From positions 1,612,001-1,676,000 of the forward strand of contig JAPVLO010000083.1 in the NCBI GenBank assembly GCA_027257055.1: 64,000 bases of DNA. The letters run 5' to 3'. Origin of the DNA: Cephalopachus bancanus. Its lineage: Eukaryota > Chordata > Mammalia > Primates > Tarsiidae. A program made the position numbers and the translations under genes. Below the pieces are notes generated by a model. It saw nothing but the letters and a program-made list of their open reading frames with translations. It did no database searches and was not told where the DNA came from. Of this stretch, positions 13,991-25,700 are shown piece after piece. Position 1 is the first letter of the stretch, and every line of letters begins with the position of its first letter.

Positions 13991-14270
13991 ATTTTTTTGG
14001 AGTTGGAGTTTCACTCTGTCCTCAAGGCTGTAGTGCGGTAGCACTCTCACGGCCATCCCAGTGGTGACCTTGTGGGCTCCGGTGATCTTTCTACCTCAGC
14101 TTCCAAGTAGCTGGAACTACAGGTACGCGCTACCACGCCTGGCTAATTTTTGATTTTTGTTGCAGAGACGAGGTCTCGCCAAGTTGCCCAGGCTGGTCTC
14201 GAACCTGCAGGTTCAGGCAATCCACTCACCTCGGCCTCCCAAAGTGCTGGGAATACAGGCTGTGCCTGGT
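13991..14270 (-). repeat. Alu element, diverged
   Basis: A minus-strand dimeric Alu starting with a short T-rich tail and ending 'gctgtgcctggt', with a few bases missing near the 5' end. The flanks share 'atactatttttt' (about 13986 and 14272), a likely target-site duplication. Confidence 0.92.
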
Positions 14271-14282
14271 TATACTATTTTT

Positions 14283-15440
14283 TAAACTTAATGTTAGGCA
14301 TATGGATTTTACAATGATCTTCAGATTTTAAAATTACGCTTTAACTCTCAATATGCCAGAAAAAATAGTCATTGGCATTTAATGAATATTTTAAAAATAC
14401 ATTTTAAGTCATTTTATAAACAATTCAGAGTAAAAAGGGATAGCTTTAAAAAGCAACTTTATTAGAAATGAGATATATCGATACTTGAAATGGGCAACAA
14501 AGAGCATAAGAGCTGAAGAAAAATCCTGAAGGAACTGTCATTAGGGAGTGGTGATTAAGGGCTCAAATGTACCCCCCGAGATTCCTGGCATCACATTTCA
14601 GTCAAAGATGCACTCAAGAAAGACAATGACTAAAAGCCCACTAAAGGTCTGGGGTAGTTATCACCAGAAGAACCTTAGTTTTGAACAAGTACCTATAGCA
14701 ACTCATATCAACATGGTGTTGAGCCCTGACCTCTTCTGCAGGCTTCAGACTCAAGTAGAAAAGGATGCTGCCACCAGATAATAATTCCTTAAGTGGAAAG
14801 GACTCCTCTCATGTTCCTCAAAGAACAGGCCTGAAGGACAATGGGAAAAGGAAATCTTTCTAATGGGCAGGACTGCCAGACATAACTTAAGAACTTATTC
14901 CATTACCAAAGCAGGCAGGAAACAGACTCATGGCATTTATTGGTCTGAAGTGACCAGTAAATGATCCTGTTTTCTAGGTTTCTTCCACACCGCCAAGTCA
15001 ACCTCCTTTACTAACTGATGATTTTTACTGTCATTTTCCTTACTGAATTGCTGATGTGCTGATAGTAAAATGTGTCACTAAGTCTGGAGGATGTCATTCT
15101 GGCAGGATGGTGAACACATGGACCAGAAGAGCACAAGGAACAGGCATCTGTAGCTGTACCTATAATGCTGGATCAAGTTAGGCAAGAATATCTTGAAGGA
15201 TAAATTTGCTCTGCAAATGAAATATAGTGGCGAGACACTAGTGGAATCGACATAGTCCATAACTTCTTGAAAATGATCCAAAGCCCCCACTTTTTACCAG
15301 GTAACTACAATCTCAAGGCTGCCACAAATGGCTGAACAAGGTTATGTAAACACTGCATATTCCTATGAAGAAGTCCTGCTATACCACGTTGCAGGCCATG
15401 AGTTCAGAGTTTGTACCACAGCAACTCAAAGGCATGATCA
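14283..15440. other. unique intergenic DNA
   Basis: I see no gene or recognisable repeat. Open frames of 60-80 codons (for example 14548-14781) have no family resemblance I can name and no supporting context. Confidence 0.4.
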
Positions 15441-15444
15441 AGCT

Positions 15445-15459
15445 AGAGAGAGAGAGAGA

Positions 15460-15511
<52 letters not shown>

Positions 15512-15570
15512 CAGAGAGACAGAGAGACAGAGAGACAGAGAGACAGAGAGACAGAGAGAGAGAGACAGAG
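15445..15570. repeat. (GA)n/(GACAGA)n compound microsatellite
   Basis: A 126-bp purine-rich tract: a (GA)n block with one GGGA interruption, then about eight GACAGA units and more GA. All purines on one strand except the C of the variant units. Overlapping Arg/Glu-repeat frames are artefacts of this repeat. Confidence 0.97.
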
Positions 15571-15939
15571 TTGGGGAAGTCAGAGACACACAAAAGAGAG
15601 TAACTGGTGATTCTCTAGATCCTACAATGTTTGACTATACTTCCTGCGATTAAGTTCCATATTTCTGATTCTCTCTAACAACTCTCTTTTATAAGCTATT
15701 TTAGGTAGATTTCTGATTTTTGCAATCATTCTTGACTTAAACAGCTGTTCCATGAAAGGTTTTAGACATAACTATAGCTGCATCTTCAAATGTTTAATTT
15801 CCAACTGTGGCAATATATATACTGCTTCAGAAAGCTGGGTCATTGTAAAGATAAGGCTCTCAAGGAAGAGGCACTATAATTTCTTTTTAACATCTTAACT
15901 ACTGTTTGAAGACAGACTTGGTTTATAGTAACAAAAGCT

Positions 15940-16130
15940 AATATTTACTGAGCAAGTCCCTTGGTAGACATTTCCAAACATGCATGATCTCACCAATGCT
16001 TCACGACAATAAAAAAAGTAGTTTCTATTATTATCAGTCCTATTTCACAGATTAGAAAATTAAGGCACAAAGAGAGATTAAGTAACCTGTCCAAGGTCAC
16101 ACAGCCAATAAAGGGATAAAGTTGGATTTA
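15940..16130 (-). repeat. MIR SINE
   Basis: The core phrases 'cacagattagaaaattaagg' and 'aacctgtccaaggtcacaca' match the complement of the MIR consensus. It lies just beyond the MBIP 3' end. Confidence 0.85.
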
Positions 16131-16133
16131 CTG

Positions 16134-16139
16134 TTTATT
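16134..16139 (-). terminator. alternative MBIP poly(A) signal AATAAA
   Basis: Canonical hexamer on the minus strand, about 480 bases past the MBIP stop and just before a MIR remnant. It would give a 3' UTR of about 500 bases. This is an alternative to the nearer ATTAAA. Confidence 0.3.
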
Positions 16140-16549
16140 TACATTAATACTGACAGCTAAAAATAAAAAAGTTTATACATGCAATGCATTTAAAATTCAT
16201 TTCAGTCAATAGATTTTTGCTGAATGCTATTATATGCAAAGTACTGATTTAAACTAATAAACTGGTCAACACTGATGCTATAAATATAAAGTCCTTTTAA
16301 ATATTATTATCAAAATAAGTCTTCCTTTCTGTGGTCCAGAAAGGATAAAAGTTGTACTTTTAAATTAAGCTTTTCAATTTCCAAAATACCTCCTTTAAAA
16401 CAGAAGGGAATACATTCCAACAACGCTATTTTGAATGCATTCATTATTTCAAAACTCACTGGAATATTTGAAGATTACTTGTTGCAAGCTGGACTCATGA
16501 AAATAAACTTGACTTTACAGAGAAGTCTACACTGATAAATACATATCTG

Positions 16550-16555
16550 TTTAAT
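16550..16555 (-). terminator. candidate MBIP poly(A) signal ATTAAA
   Basis: On the minus strand ATTAAA lies 66 bases past the stop codon and is followed by a T/G-rich stretch (TGTATTTATCAGTGT). This would give a very short 3' UTR. A canonical AATAAA on the same strand lies further on, at 16134-16139. The sequence cannot show which is used. Confidence 0.35.
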
Positions 16556-16620
16556 TAATTATGGTGTAAGTTACACACATGTATATAAAAAAGTAAAATG
16601 ACAAGCATGAGAGGAGTTTT

Positions 16621-16728
16621 TCATGGAAGGTGGTGAGTTGCCATGGATTCTGCTTCTCTTGATTTTCTGAGGAGGGCTTGTTTGAGGGCACTAATTTTCT
16701 CATCAAGTTCAGCCAGTGAATAGTTCTG
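16621..16728 (-). CDS. MBIP: MBIP coding exon 9 (stop codon)
   Basis: Thirty-five codons plus TGA (16621-16623), starting [20 protein letters not shown] and ending ESMATHHLP. Acceptor TTTACAG|CAG. The heptad positions L314, I321 and L328 make a second zipper-like helix. The C-terminus matches what I recall of mammalian MBIP. Confidence 0.96.
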   Translation of the reverse strand, partial: QNYSLAELDEKISALKQALLRKSREAESMATHHLP

Positions 16729-19700
16729 CTGTAAACAATAAGGACACAAATTGCTGAATAAGATTCTGAAGTATCTTAATGCAGATAAAGTGCTAAATGA
16801 ACTATAAATATTTAAAATACTCAAAAGCATGATACATTTTTCTCATGAAAATTATTTTGAAACCGAACTATACATGTTGACTATATCATAAATTTAAAGG
16901 CCTAAAATAACAAGTCTTGAATATTTTTTCTTTTTTTTCTCTTTTCTAATTACTAGGCTCTTCTGAACCTTTTTTACTTTGAAAGAATAAAAACTTGAAA
17001 AAACCTGATTATTCTCCTGATCAATAGTAGAAAAATTAAACTTTAGGATTAGTTTAACTGCCTAAAATACCTAGAAATTATCTTTTGAGGAGTAACTTTA
17101 ATCAACTACTTTTCCTGGGGAAAAATAATGGCTACTCTCAAAAAAATCTACTCAAAATTTTACATTAGGAAAAAAAGTGTTACTCTTAAATATTAAATGT
17201 GCGAAAAAATTTTTAAAAGTTTTTCCCAACTTTAAATTTACACATCCATCATTAAAGGCTAGCAAAACCTTACTTTCTAAAATTCAACTAATTAGTAAAG
17301 TAGGACAGGAGTGGGCTGACGTCAACATCTGCCAAAAATTTTCTGATTTTCCTGCTACTAATTAGTAGTGTCCACAAAAGGGGGAGTGGGAGGAGACAGA
17401 AATCACTTGACATATTCCTCTAAAAGCAGGACAGGGATTTTTGTTTTATTTAAACCATCTGAGTCATTCCATGCCCATAAGAAATTTCTCTAATTCAAGT
17501 CTATTAGTTTATACGCTCTTATCTTCAGTCCTAAATCTTACCAGGGCATGTCCTAAAAACAACCACAGGTAGAAACTTTTATTAATAACAAAAGTATAAA
17601 ACTAATTAAACTATTTCAGAAGCCAAAATGAAGATGCAATAAACTTAACTTACTTGAGGTGGTTGAACCTTTCTTCTTTTTCCAGAAAAGTGCTAGATTA
17701 AAAGTTTTTTGAAAGGTAAGTAATCAATATGCAGAAAATCTAAGCATTACTTTTTCTTTACAGAATACTGTATAACCTATGTAGTCTTTGAGAACTCTGA
17801 CAAAAACAAAGCCCACCAACTCACCAAGCATTATTTGTAACTGTTATTTACCTTCTTATATTCTGGAAGTCACCCTTGGAAGATGATGATAATAAAAATA
17901 TATGGTGGCAAAATGGCAGTAACATGCTTGTTCCCAGCAATTCGTAGTTTCTCATTAATTACCAGCTTCAAATGAGCTGGAGTGACTGTGGAGAGAGGTG
18001 CTCTGGGGATTTTCTACTTAGTTTCCTTTTCTAAAACACTTTTTATCCCAGGATATTGAACAAGTAAAACAACAGTAGACAAAGGAAGGTGAAAGTCGGT
18101 ATACTGTACCAGGCCAAGGGATGGAAACATACACACATACCCTGGACTGACTATAATGGACACTGTAATTGTGTATGCAAGCAGCTACCTAACCACTGCT
18201 TCTCTGTGTGATACCTGAGAGAATAGTCTTTTTGGTGACTGAAATGGGCATGGGTCCGATTCCAGCCAATGAATAGGAGAGGTCTGCTAGAGATTACGGG
18301 GCAAGCTTCGGAAGAAGCTTTCTAACTTCTTTTGAGAGGAAGCTCTAAAAAAAAATTCTTCTGGATACTGATCTATCTGGACAAGACATCTCAGAGTGCT
18401 GTAGTCATCTTGCCATCTGCCTGGGAAATAAGCTAACACCAAGCAGAGTTAAGAGGGGAAAGAAACCAATACTTTTGACAATTATGATGTAGCCACTAAA
18501 TCAATTAGCTCTAAAGACTATGGTATCATTAGACTTCTTATTTTATAATTTTCCATACTGCTTAAGCCGTTTTGAGTTCAAATTTCTTATTGTTGAAACT
18601 GACAATGTTTTCACTGACCCACTACTAAGCCTTTTAAACCTAGACCTAATTAGTTCTTTTTGACTTTGTCCTTAGTTTCACACACAAGCTTTTGAATGTC
18701 AAATTAGTAAATTAGTATATTTGACAAAGAAACTGAATGTAAGTAGCAACTTTTCTCATGAGTATTTTTGACCAGTGAGATTTAGAAGAGAAGGTTAAAA
18801 CGCAGATCCTTTGTATCAAGTTGATTCAAAAAACATCTAGATATGCCTCTTATCAATAGTTATAATAAATGGGAAACCATTAAGTGTTGGAACTAGCAAA
18901 TATGGAATAATAGAGCTCAGATAATTATGCTCCTTCCTTTGCCAAACAGAGCTGGCTACCTGTGGTGGGGCCTATGGGCAGGTAAGGGCTTACTATTGAA
19001 TTGGGCCATTGCTCAGTCTCCTAACTTGCCAAGGGGTGGCTTTTTATACACCTGATGAAAATATACTTCCCCTTGTTTCCCTACAGTGTAACCTGTAGGA
19101 TATTATAATTTCTATGTCATTAAGCAGTCAGATTATTACTACATGAAACCAAGTGAAAAATATAAGAATGAGGAGAATAAAGATATCAGTGGTTCAAAGA
19201 CTTAAAAACACAGCAAAATGTGGTCTCTGGGGCTTATTTTAGGTCTAAGCAGAATATTGTGACAAATGGAACACTTAGAAACACCACAACTACTTGTGGG
19301 CACATTAGACTAGCTTTAAAATTTGTTTTAGGTATAAGGAAATTCCAGTACAGTCCCCAACTTGTGATGGTTATATTTAAGGAAACTCAAAGTAAAGAGG
19401 CCTCTTTGATGAATGACTACCTTCTCTCCTTTTAATAAGTTGTAAAAGGCAATTGATTCTATACATGCAGTGTCTTAAATGTTTTTTCCCTTCTAGACCC
19501 AATGCCCTGATCAGCCCTTCATTTCTCTCTAGCTTGGATAATGACACTTTCCTTAAACTAGTTCCCTTGACTCCAATTTCTCTCCAACGCAACTTCATAA
19601 TGCCACCAGACAGGAACCTAAATTATAGGTTGCTTTCTCAAAAACCTAAATGTACTCCAATGACACTGGAAGTGAAAATTCATTAGTGTGACCTTCAAGG

Positions 19701-22700
19701 CTCTCTAAAAAATTAGATTGCTTACAATCTAATTTTCCAGCTGAATTAGTTGTTCATCATGCTTTAGCCTCCCACTACCCTTCACTCACATATGGCCTGT
19801 GCACATGATGCTGACTTAGCTTTCAGTTTTCCCTTCCCCCAATACTTGCCTTTAGAACCAGAAGTACCATTACAGGCTAGAAATTATGCCTTGTCAGTGC
19901 TTTGGAACAACGTTAACACACCTTCAAAGCCCAATAATTAACTATCAGACAAGTGCTATTCATTCATTCACACATCTACTCAATGTGTACTACATTCTGT
20001 GTGCTCAAAGATGAACAAGACAAAGTTCCTGCCCTTGAGAAGTTCAAAATATAATGTGAAAAACAGACATGTAAACAAATAATTATAAGTGATAAGTGCT
20101 ATGAAATGAACAAAGTGCTGTAGAACTATACTTGTAAAGTATGTTATACTTACTATTTTCAAGTATCATAATTTAAAATCCCTAATCTTTGGAAATATTC
20201 AAGAAGATCATATCTTTTAAATAGTCTGTTTAGCTATGCCCTTAAAATTCTGAAAATGTTACATTAAAAAATCTTTCCATGTTTAATGTGAAATGGTAAA
20301 GATTTTTTAGAACTATTACATTAAAAGGTACACCAAATATTAACCTTTGTCATAATTCCTGTATTACATACATCCTAACGTATTCTGAAGATTTTATGTC
20401 TGTTTCACAAAAGAAAAAACTTTACATAATCTGATTTTGTTTTATGCAGCAAATACAATTTACATATTTTTTCCAGTAATTCGTCCCTTTTCATATGTTA
20501 TGCTTCAATGTTACCCATGGTAATCAACCATGATAATCAATCTCTATCCAATTGTAAGAAACTCCTCATGCTTAGAATTCATCTACATGTGAATCTGGAT
20601 AAACACATTTCAATTAGAAATTTTTTAGGAGTTCAGAAGTTCCAACAAAAGTTCAACCCTTAAGAAATTTAACGAGGTCAGGCATGGAGGTTCACGCCTA
20701 TAATTCCAACACTTTGGGAGGCTAAGGTGAAGGATTTCTGGAGCCCAGGAGTTCAAGACTAGCCTAGGAAACATAGTGTGACTTCGTCACTAGCTGGGCA
20801 AGGTAGTGTGTACCTGTAGTCTCACCAACTTGGGAGGATGAGGTGGTAGGATCGATTGAGCCTAAGAGTTTGATGTTGCAGTGAGCCATGATTGTGCCAC
20901 TGCACTACAGCCTGGGCAACAGAGTGAGACTCTGACTCAATAAATAAAAATTAAATAAATAAAATTAATGGGCTCAACTTTCCCTTACTTTCTAACTTTA
21001 GACCTAGAGGACTGTGTTACGTTTATAGTTTCTTCTATACACTTCTGAGGTCAATATGTAAAATTACGCAATTACCAATTACCACATGTGTACTACCCGC
21101 ATGAGGATGGTGAGAGTGATGAATAATGCACTATATCCTCTGCAGAGTGCATGCTCAACTCCTTCTTGTGCAAGAACAATCCTAGAACTGGCTCTGGTGG
21201 TTCATTCATTCTAATATTATAAAAGGATGAGTATGACCTCTTCTTTCCCTTAGGGCCTGGGCCATATATGTTCACAGCACTGGAGGACAGAATCAGTCTG
21301 AATCTTTAAACCTTTTCAGTGCTTTGTACTCCCTTGTAGCTCACTACTAATTTGATATGTCACTTCCAACACTAATCCAGAAGTGGTTCTTCTAATCAAA
21401 GATACACTGTTTTTAACAAATTCGGAAATACTTCTAAAAAGCACTAGTCTTATCACAGGCTGTCATCATTCATCCTTTTCTGAATGCCTAACACATCAAG
21501 GCCAATTCTGTTTACATTTACAATACTTCTTGTTCCTGAAGTCAAGCAGTCGCCACGCCTCAGATTTCAGGCCTCAGATAGTCTATGGTCTTACTCATCA
21601 ATGTTTTACCTATCTATCACTTCTGTGCAGACTCTCCCAGTTGTCTCAAGTGTTAAGTGCTGAATCTCAAAAAGCTTATCTGATATTTTATCTTCATATC
21701 TTCCTATGACTTCATATTTGTATTTCCTACAAAAACAATTCCCTCTAGATTTTCTTGTTTCTATCAATGAAGTATCATTTTTCCAACCAGAAACTTGACT
21801 CATTCTTGCTCTGTTTCTTTCCACATCCAATTATCAGTATTTGCCAACTTTTCTTTCCTATTTGCATTAACTTTTTTCTATTCTCACTCTTCCCTATTTC
21901 AGGCTCTCACTTCACATGTAACACAGTATAACACTGTCTCCTTGTCCTCAGTTTTTCCCTTATCATTTATCTTCCCCAACTGTATTAGATAAGTCTTGCT
22001 GAATATTGCGTTCACAAGTCACTTCCCTGCTCAAATGCTTTTAATAGATCTCCCTTGCTTAGAAAATAAAATTTAAACTTCTGGGCACAGCATTTAAATT
22101 TCTCTACAATCTGGTAACTTCTGTCTCCTTAACCAAACACTCTAGCCTATGTACAACAGCAGATCAAAACAAAACAAAAAGTTTACAATGGGTAATGCTT
22201 ATTCTTTTGTTAACCAAGTCTATATGTTATGTTTTTATAAATCAGAATCAGAGAGGAGAGAGAAATGATGTAGCAAGGTCTCACCAGAAACATCTGATAT
22301 TACCACACTCTTGTAAGATCAGTTCTGTTGTTATAAATAATTATATTAATAAGGTATGAAATTGAACTAGAAAAATACTCTTCATAGGGATTACTTAGTG
22401 AAGGCAGCTTGAATGGAAAAAACTTATGGTAGAGATTACTATTGGAAAAGTCATCAAATCTTTACAAAATTTCCTAGGAACATACATTCAAAGAATAATC
22501 CCAAATAGGAAAAGACTTTTATAATTCTCTAGTACCACCAACACATTTTCTAAAATTAGGCCAGATGAATACAGTGCCTTTTCCACATTTATACAGCTAC
22601 TTTACAGGTGGCTTTGGAATTAAATAAATGCTAATATTTACTGAGGTTTATACCATGTGTTAGGCAGTGTGCTACGTAACTAGCATTATCTCATTTAATC

Positions 22701-25700
22701 CTTGCTTTGGCCCTTAGTATTTTTATAAAAGTCATTTTACATTTGAGAGCATTAAATAACTAAAATGTTCCTCTGAATTTTTGTCATGTAGGACTTGCTT
22801 CCCCTCTTTGTTATATAACCTGCCTTCTTTTGGAAATACTTTTTTTCTGTACCTCACTCTAAGACATGATCTATAATGTCAGAAAACTTGCTATTATACC
22901 TAAAATGAAATACCTAAAATGAATTTTAAATGCATTTTCACCAGTGACTTATATTATCCATATTAAAATGAGTTATTTTATATCATTTTTTCAGAAACAG
23001 TTTTATTATGCTCTCTCACTTTTACCTTATTTTAGTTCTAAAGTGCTTTAAAATAAACCTCAGAAAAGCAGGTATTAAATAGCATAATCATCTCATAAAA
23101 TTGAGGAAAATAACACAATGATCTCAAGATTATCTTTCTGAAAAAGGCTGATGTGCCAAAGAAAATACTTACCAACAGAGCACTGTTTCTTAATGTTCTT
23201 GGAAAAAGAAGAATGAATGAATGAATACCACAGTTGAGGAATTAAGACAAATATAGACAGTCTTGAAAAAAACCTGGTAATTAAGGTAAACATAGGGTGG
23301 CAGCTTGAAATGTGTGTTCTAGTATGGAGACATGCCACTGTATATGAGCTGAGGGAAAAAGTCAGTAGGGAGAGACTGAAGAGGCAGAAAGGATAATAGA
23401 GCAAGGTCCCAGAGGAAGCCTTTGTTTTATAAGAAAGCACGTTCAGAGTGACAGGCTCAACCACTATCCAGACTGATTTATTATGCCATGAAAACTGCTT
23501 AAGTTTAAGAACCTGAGTAGTGTATAATAAAAGTATCCCCCTTTCTTGGGGGGGGGGTTGGAGTCTCACTCTGTCACCCAGCCTGGAGTGCAGTGGCTGC
23601 TCCCGGCCACCTGAGGCTCGACCCGCTGGGCTCCGGCGATCCTTCCACCTCAGCCTTCCAAGTTTCTGGAAGTACAGGCGCGCACTACCACGCCCGGCTA
23701 ATTTTTGATTATTGTAGAGATGAGGTCTCGCCAAGTTGCCCAGGCAGGTCTTGAACCCGCGGGCTCAAGCAATCTACTCACCTCAGCCTCCCAAAGTGCA
23801 GGATTACAGGCTGAGCCACCGAGCCCAGCTTAAAAGTATCCCTTTTAAAAAATTCTGAATTTGCAAAATATTCAGAATCATACTTCTTAAATAACTAGAT
23901 ACGGCCCTACACAGGACTGTGTTCATTTATCTTTGAATTTTTTTTTTTTTGAGTTGGAGCCTCACTCTGTCGCCCAGACTGGAGTGCAGTGGCCGCTCCT
24001 GGCCATCACAGCCTCTACCTGCTGGGCTCCAGCGATCCTTCCACCTCAGCCTTCCAAGTAGCTGGAACTACAGGCACGCGCTACCACACCCGGCTAATTT
24101 TTTTGATTTATTGTAGAGATGAGGTCTCACCAAGTTGCCCAGGCGGGTCTCGAACCTGCAGGTTCAGGCAATCCACTCACCTCAGCCTCCCAAAGCGCGG
24201 GATTACAGGCTGAGCCACTGAGCCCGGCCATCTTTGAATTTTTTTAAGTGCTTTGCATATAGATCACTGAGTGAACTGTTAGACCACAAAGAACTTTAAA
24301 ATAACATTTTTATTTATTTTTAAAAGACATGTAATACTCACTACAGATTGAAAATATTCAGGAGAGATGCCTTCCAATTCAAGGATTTTATCCTCAAGTT
24401 TTTTAATTCTCTGATAAATGTCTCTTGGCACCGGACCACCTAAATACATTTAAAAAAATTCTGAAATACCATTGAATAATTATTTTTTCTTACAATTTTT
24501 ATTCTTAAAATACCATGCAAAGACACTTATGCAAAAAATGGGAAATATTTAAACTTAAGAAAATAAAAAACAGAAGTAAAACAATGAAATTCTTAGCCCA
24601 TATTTTCATTTTATATACTATGGGACATATTATACTCCACCTCCCTCGTCAAATTCCATTTATGCCTCCTTTATTGTTAGGAGCTTTATGTTAAGTTCAC
24701 TTTACAAGACACTGAACAGCTTCCATATAGAACAATATGTATGTCTAATAGGCTTTGTAATTAGATGGGAGAAGAAAAAGGCATAGTGGCAAATGATAAT
24801 TCTACTCAGTGGTTGCAATGTCAAATCATTATTGTCTTCAATTTATAATTCTCCCTACATGTTATATTTTTTCCTTTGACCCAGAAGAATGTTCAAAAGG
24901 GGCCTTACCATAATTCTAAATTAACAAACTTTCTGGGGTAAGTTGGTAAGTCAAGGTCAACCAAATTTCAAGTTCATAATTATATCCAGAGTCCTACTTC
25001 TTACCACCTCTACCCTATGACCAATTCTGGTTCAGACCACCACCATCTCTTTTTGCATTATCACAATCCCCAAATTGGTCTCCCTGTTTCTGCCTTGCTT
25101 CCAGACGGTGTATTCTCAACACAGAAGCCAGCAATTCTTTTAAAATTTAAGTCAGATCATGTCACCTCCCTGCTCGAACCATTCCAATATTTTACCATTT
25201 CACTCAGATTAAAAACCAAAGCCCTTACGATGGCCTACAAGGTTCTTCACAAGTTGGACATTCTCCACATGCCCATCTGGTTCTAGCCACTTGATTCCTT
25301 TTTTTCTGTTATTCAACTAGGCCAAGCACCCTGTCAGCTTTAGCAACTATGGTTCCCTCTACCTCCAAAATCTCAAGGCTCATTTACTCTTGCCAACTTC
25401 AGATCTTAGCTCAAAAGTTACCTCATCAATAAGGTCTTCTCTGGTCATCTATCACCTCCTCCTATTCAGGACTACCCATCCTCCATACTTCATTTTTTCT
25501 ATACCATTACTGTGACCCAGTATCTTGTACATTTGTTTATTTATTGTCTGTTTCCCCATTCTAATGTAAACTCTAAGAGGACAGAGAGTTTTTATCTCTT
25601 TTGTTCATTGGATATGGCTGTGCAGCTTGTGCACTGCACAAACCTAGGAAGCATCAGTTAAAGGTCACAATGCCTGGCACAGAGCAGATGCTCAATATTT

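Noticed and set aside
15328..15610. Open frames rich in Arg-Glu repeats
   Set aside because: Direct translation of the GA/GACAGA microsatellite.
23093..23734. 213-codon minus-strand open frame
   Set aside because: Its N-terminal part is Alu in sense orientation and the rest is unique intron sequence with no family resemblance; it lies in MBIP intron 7.
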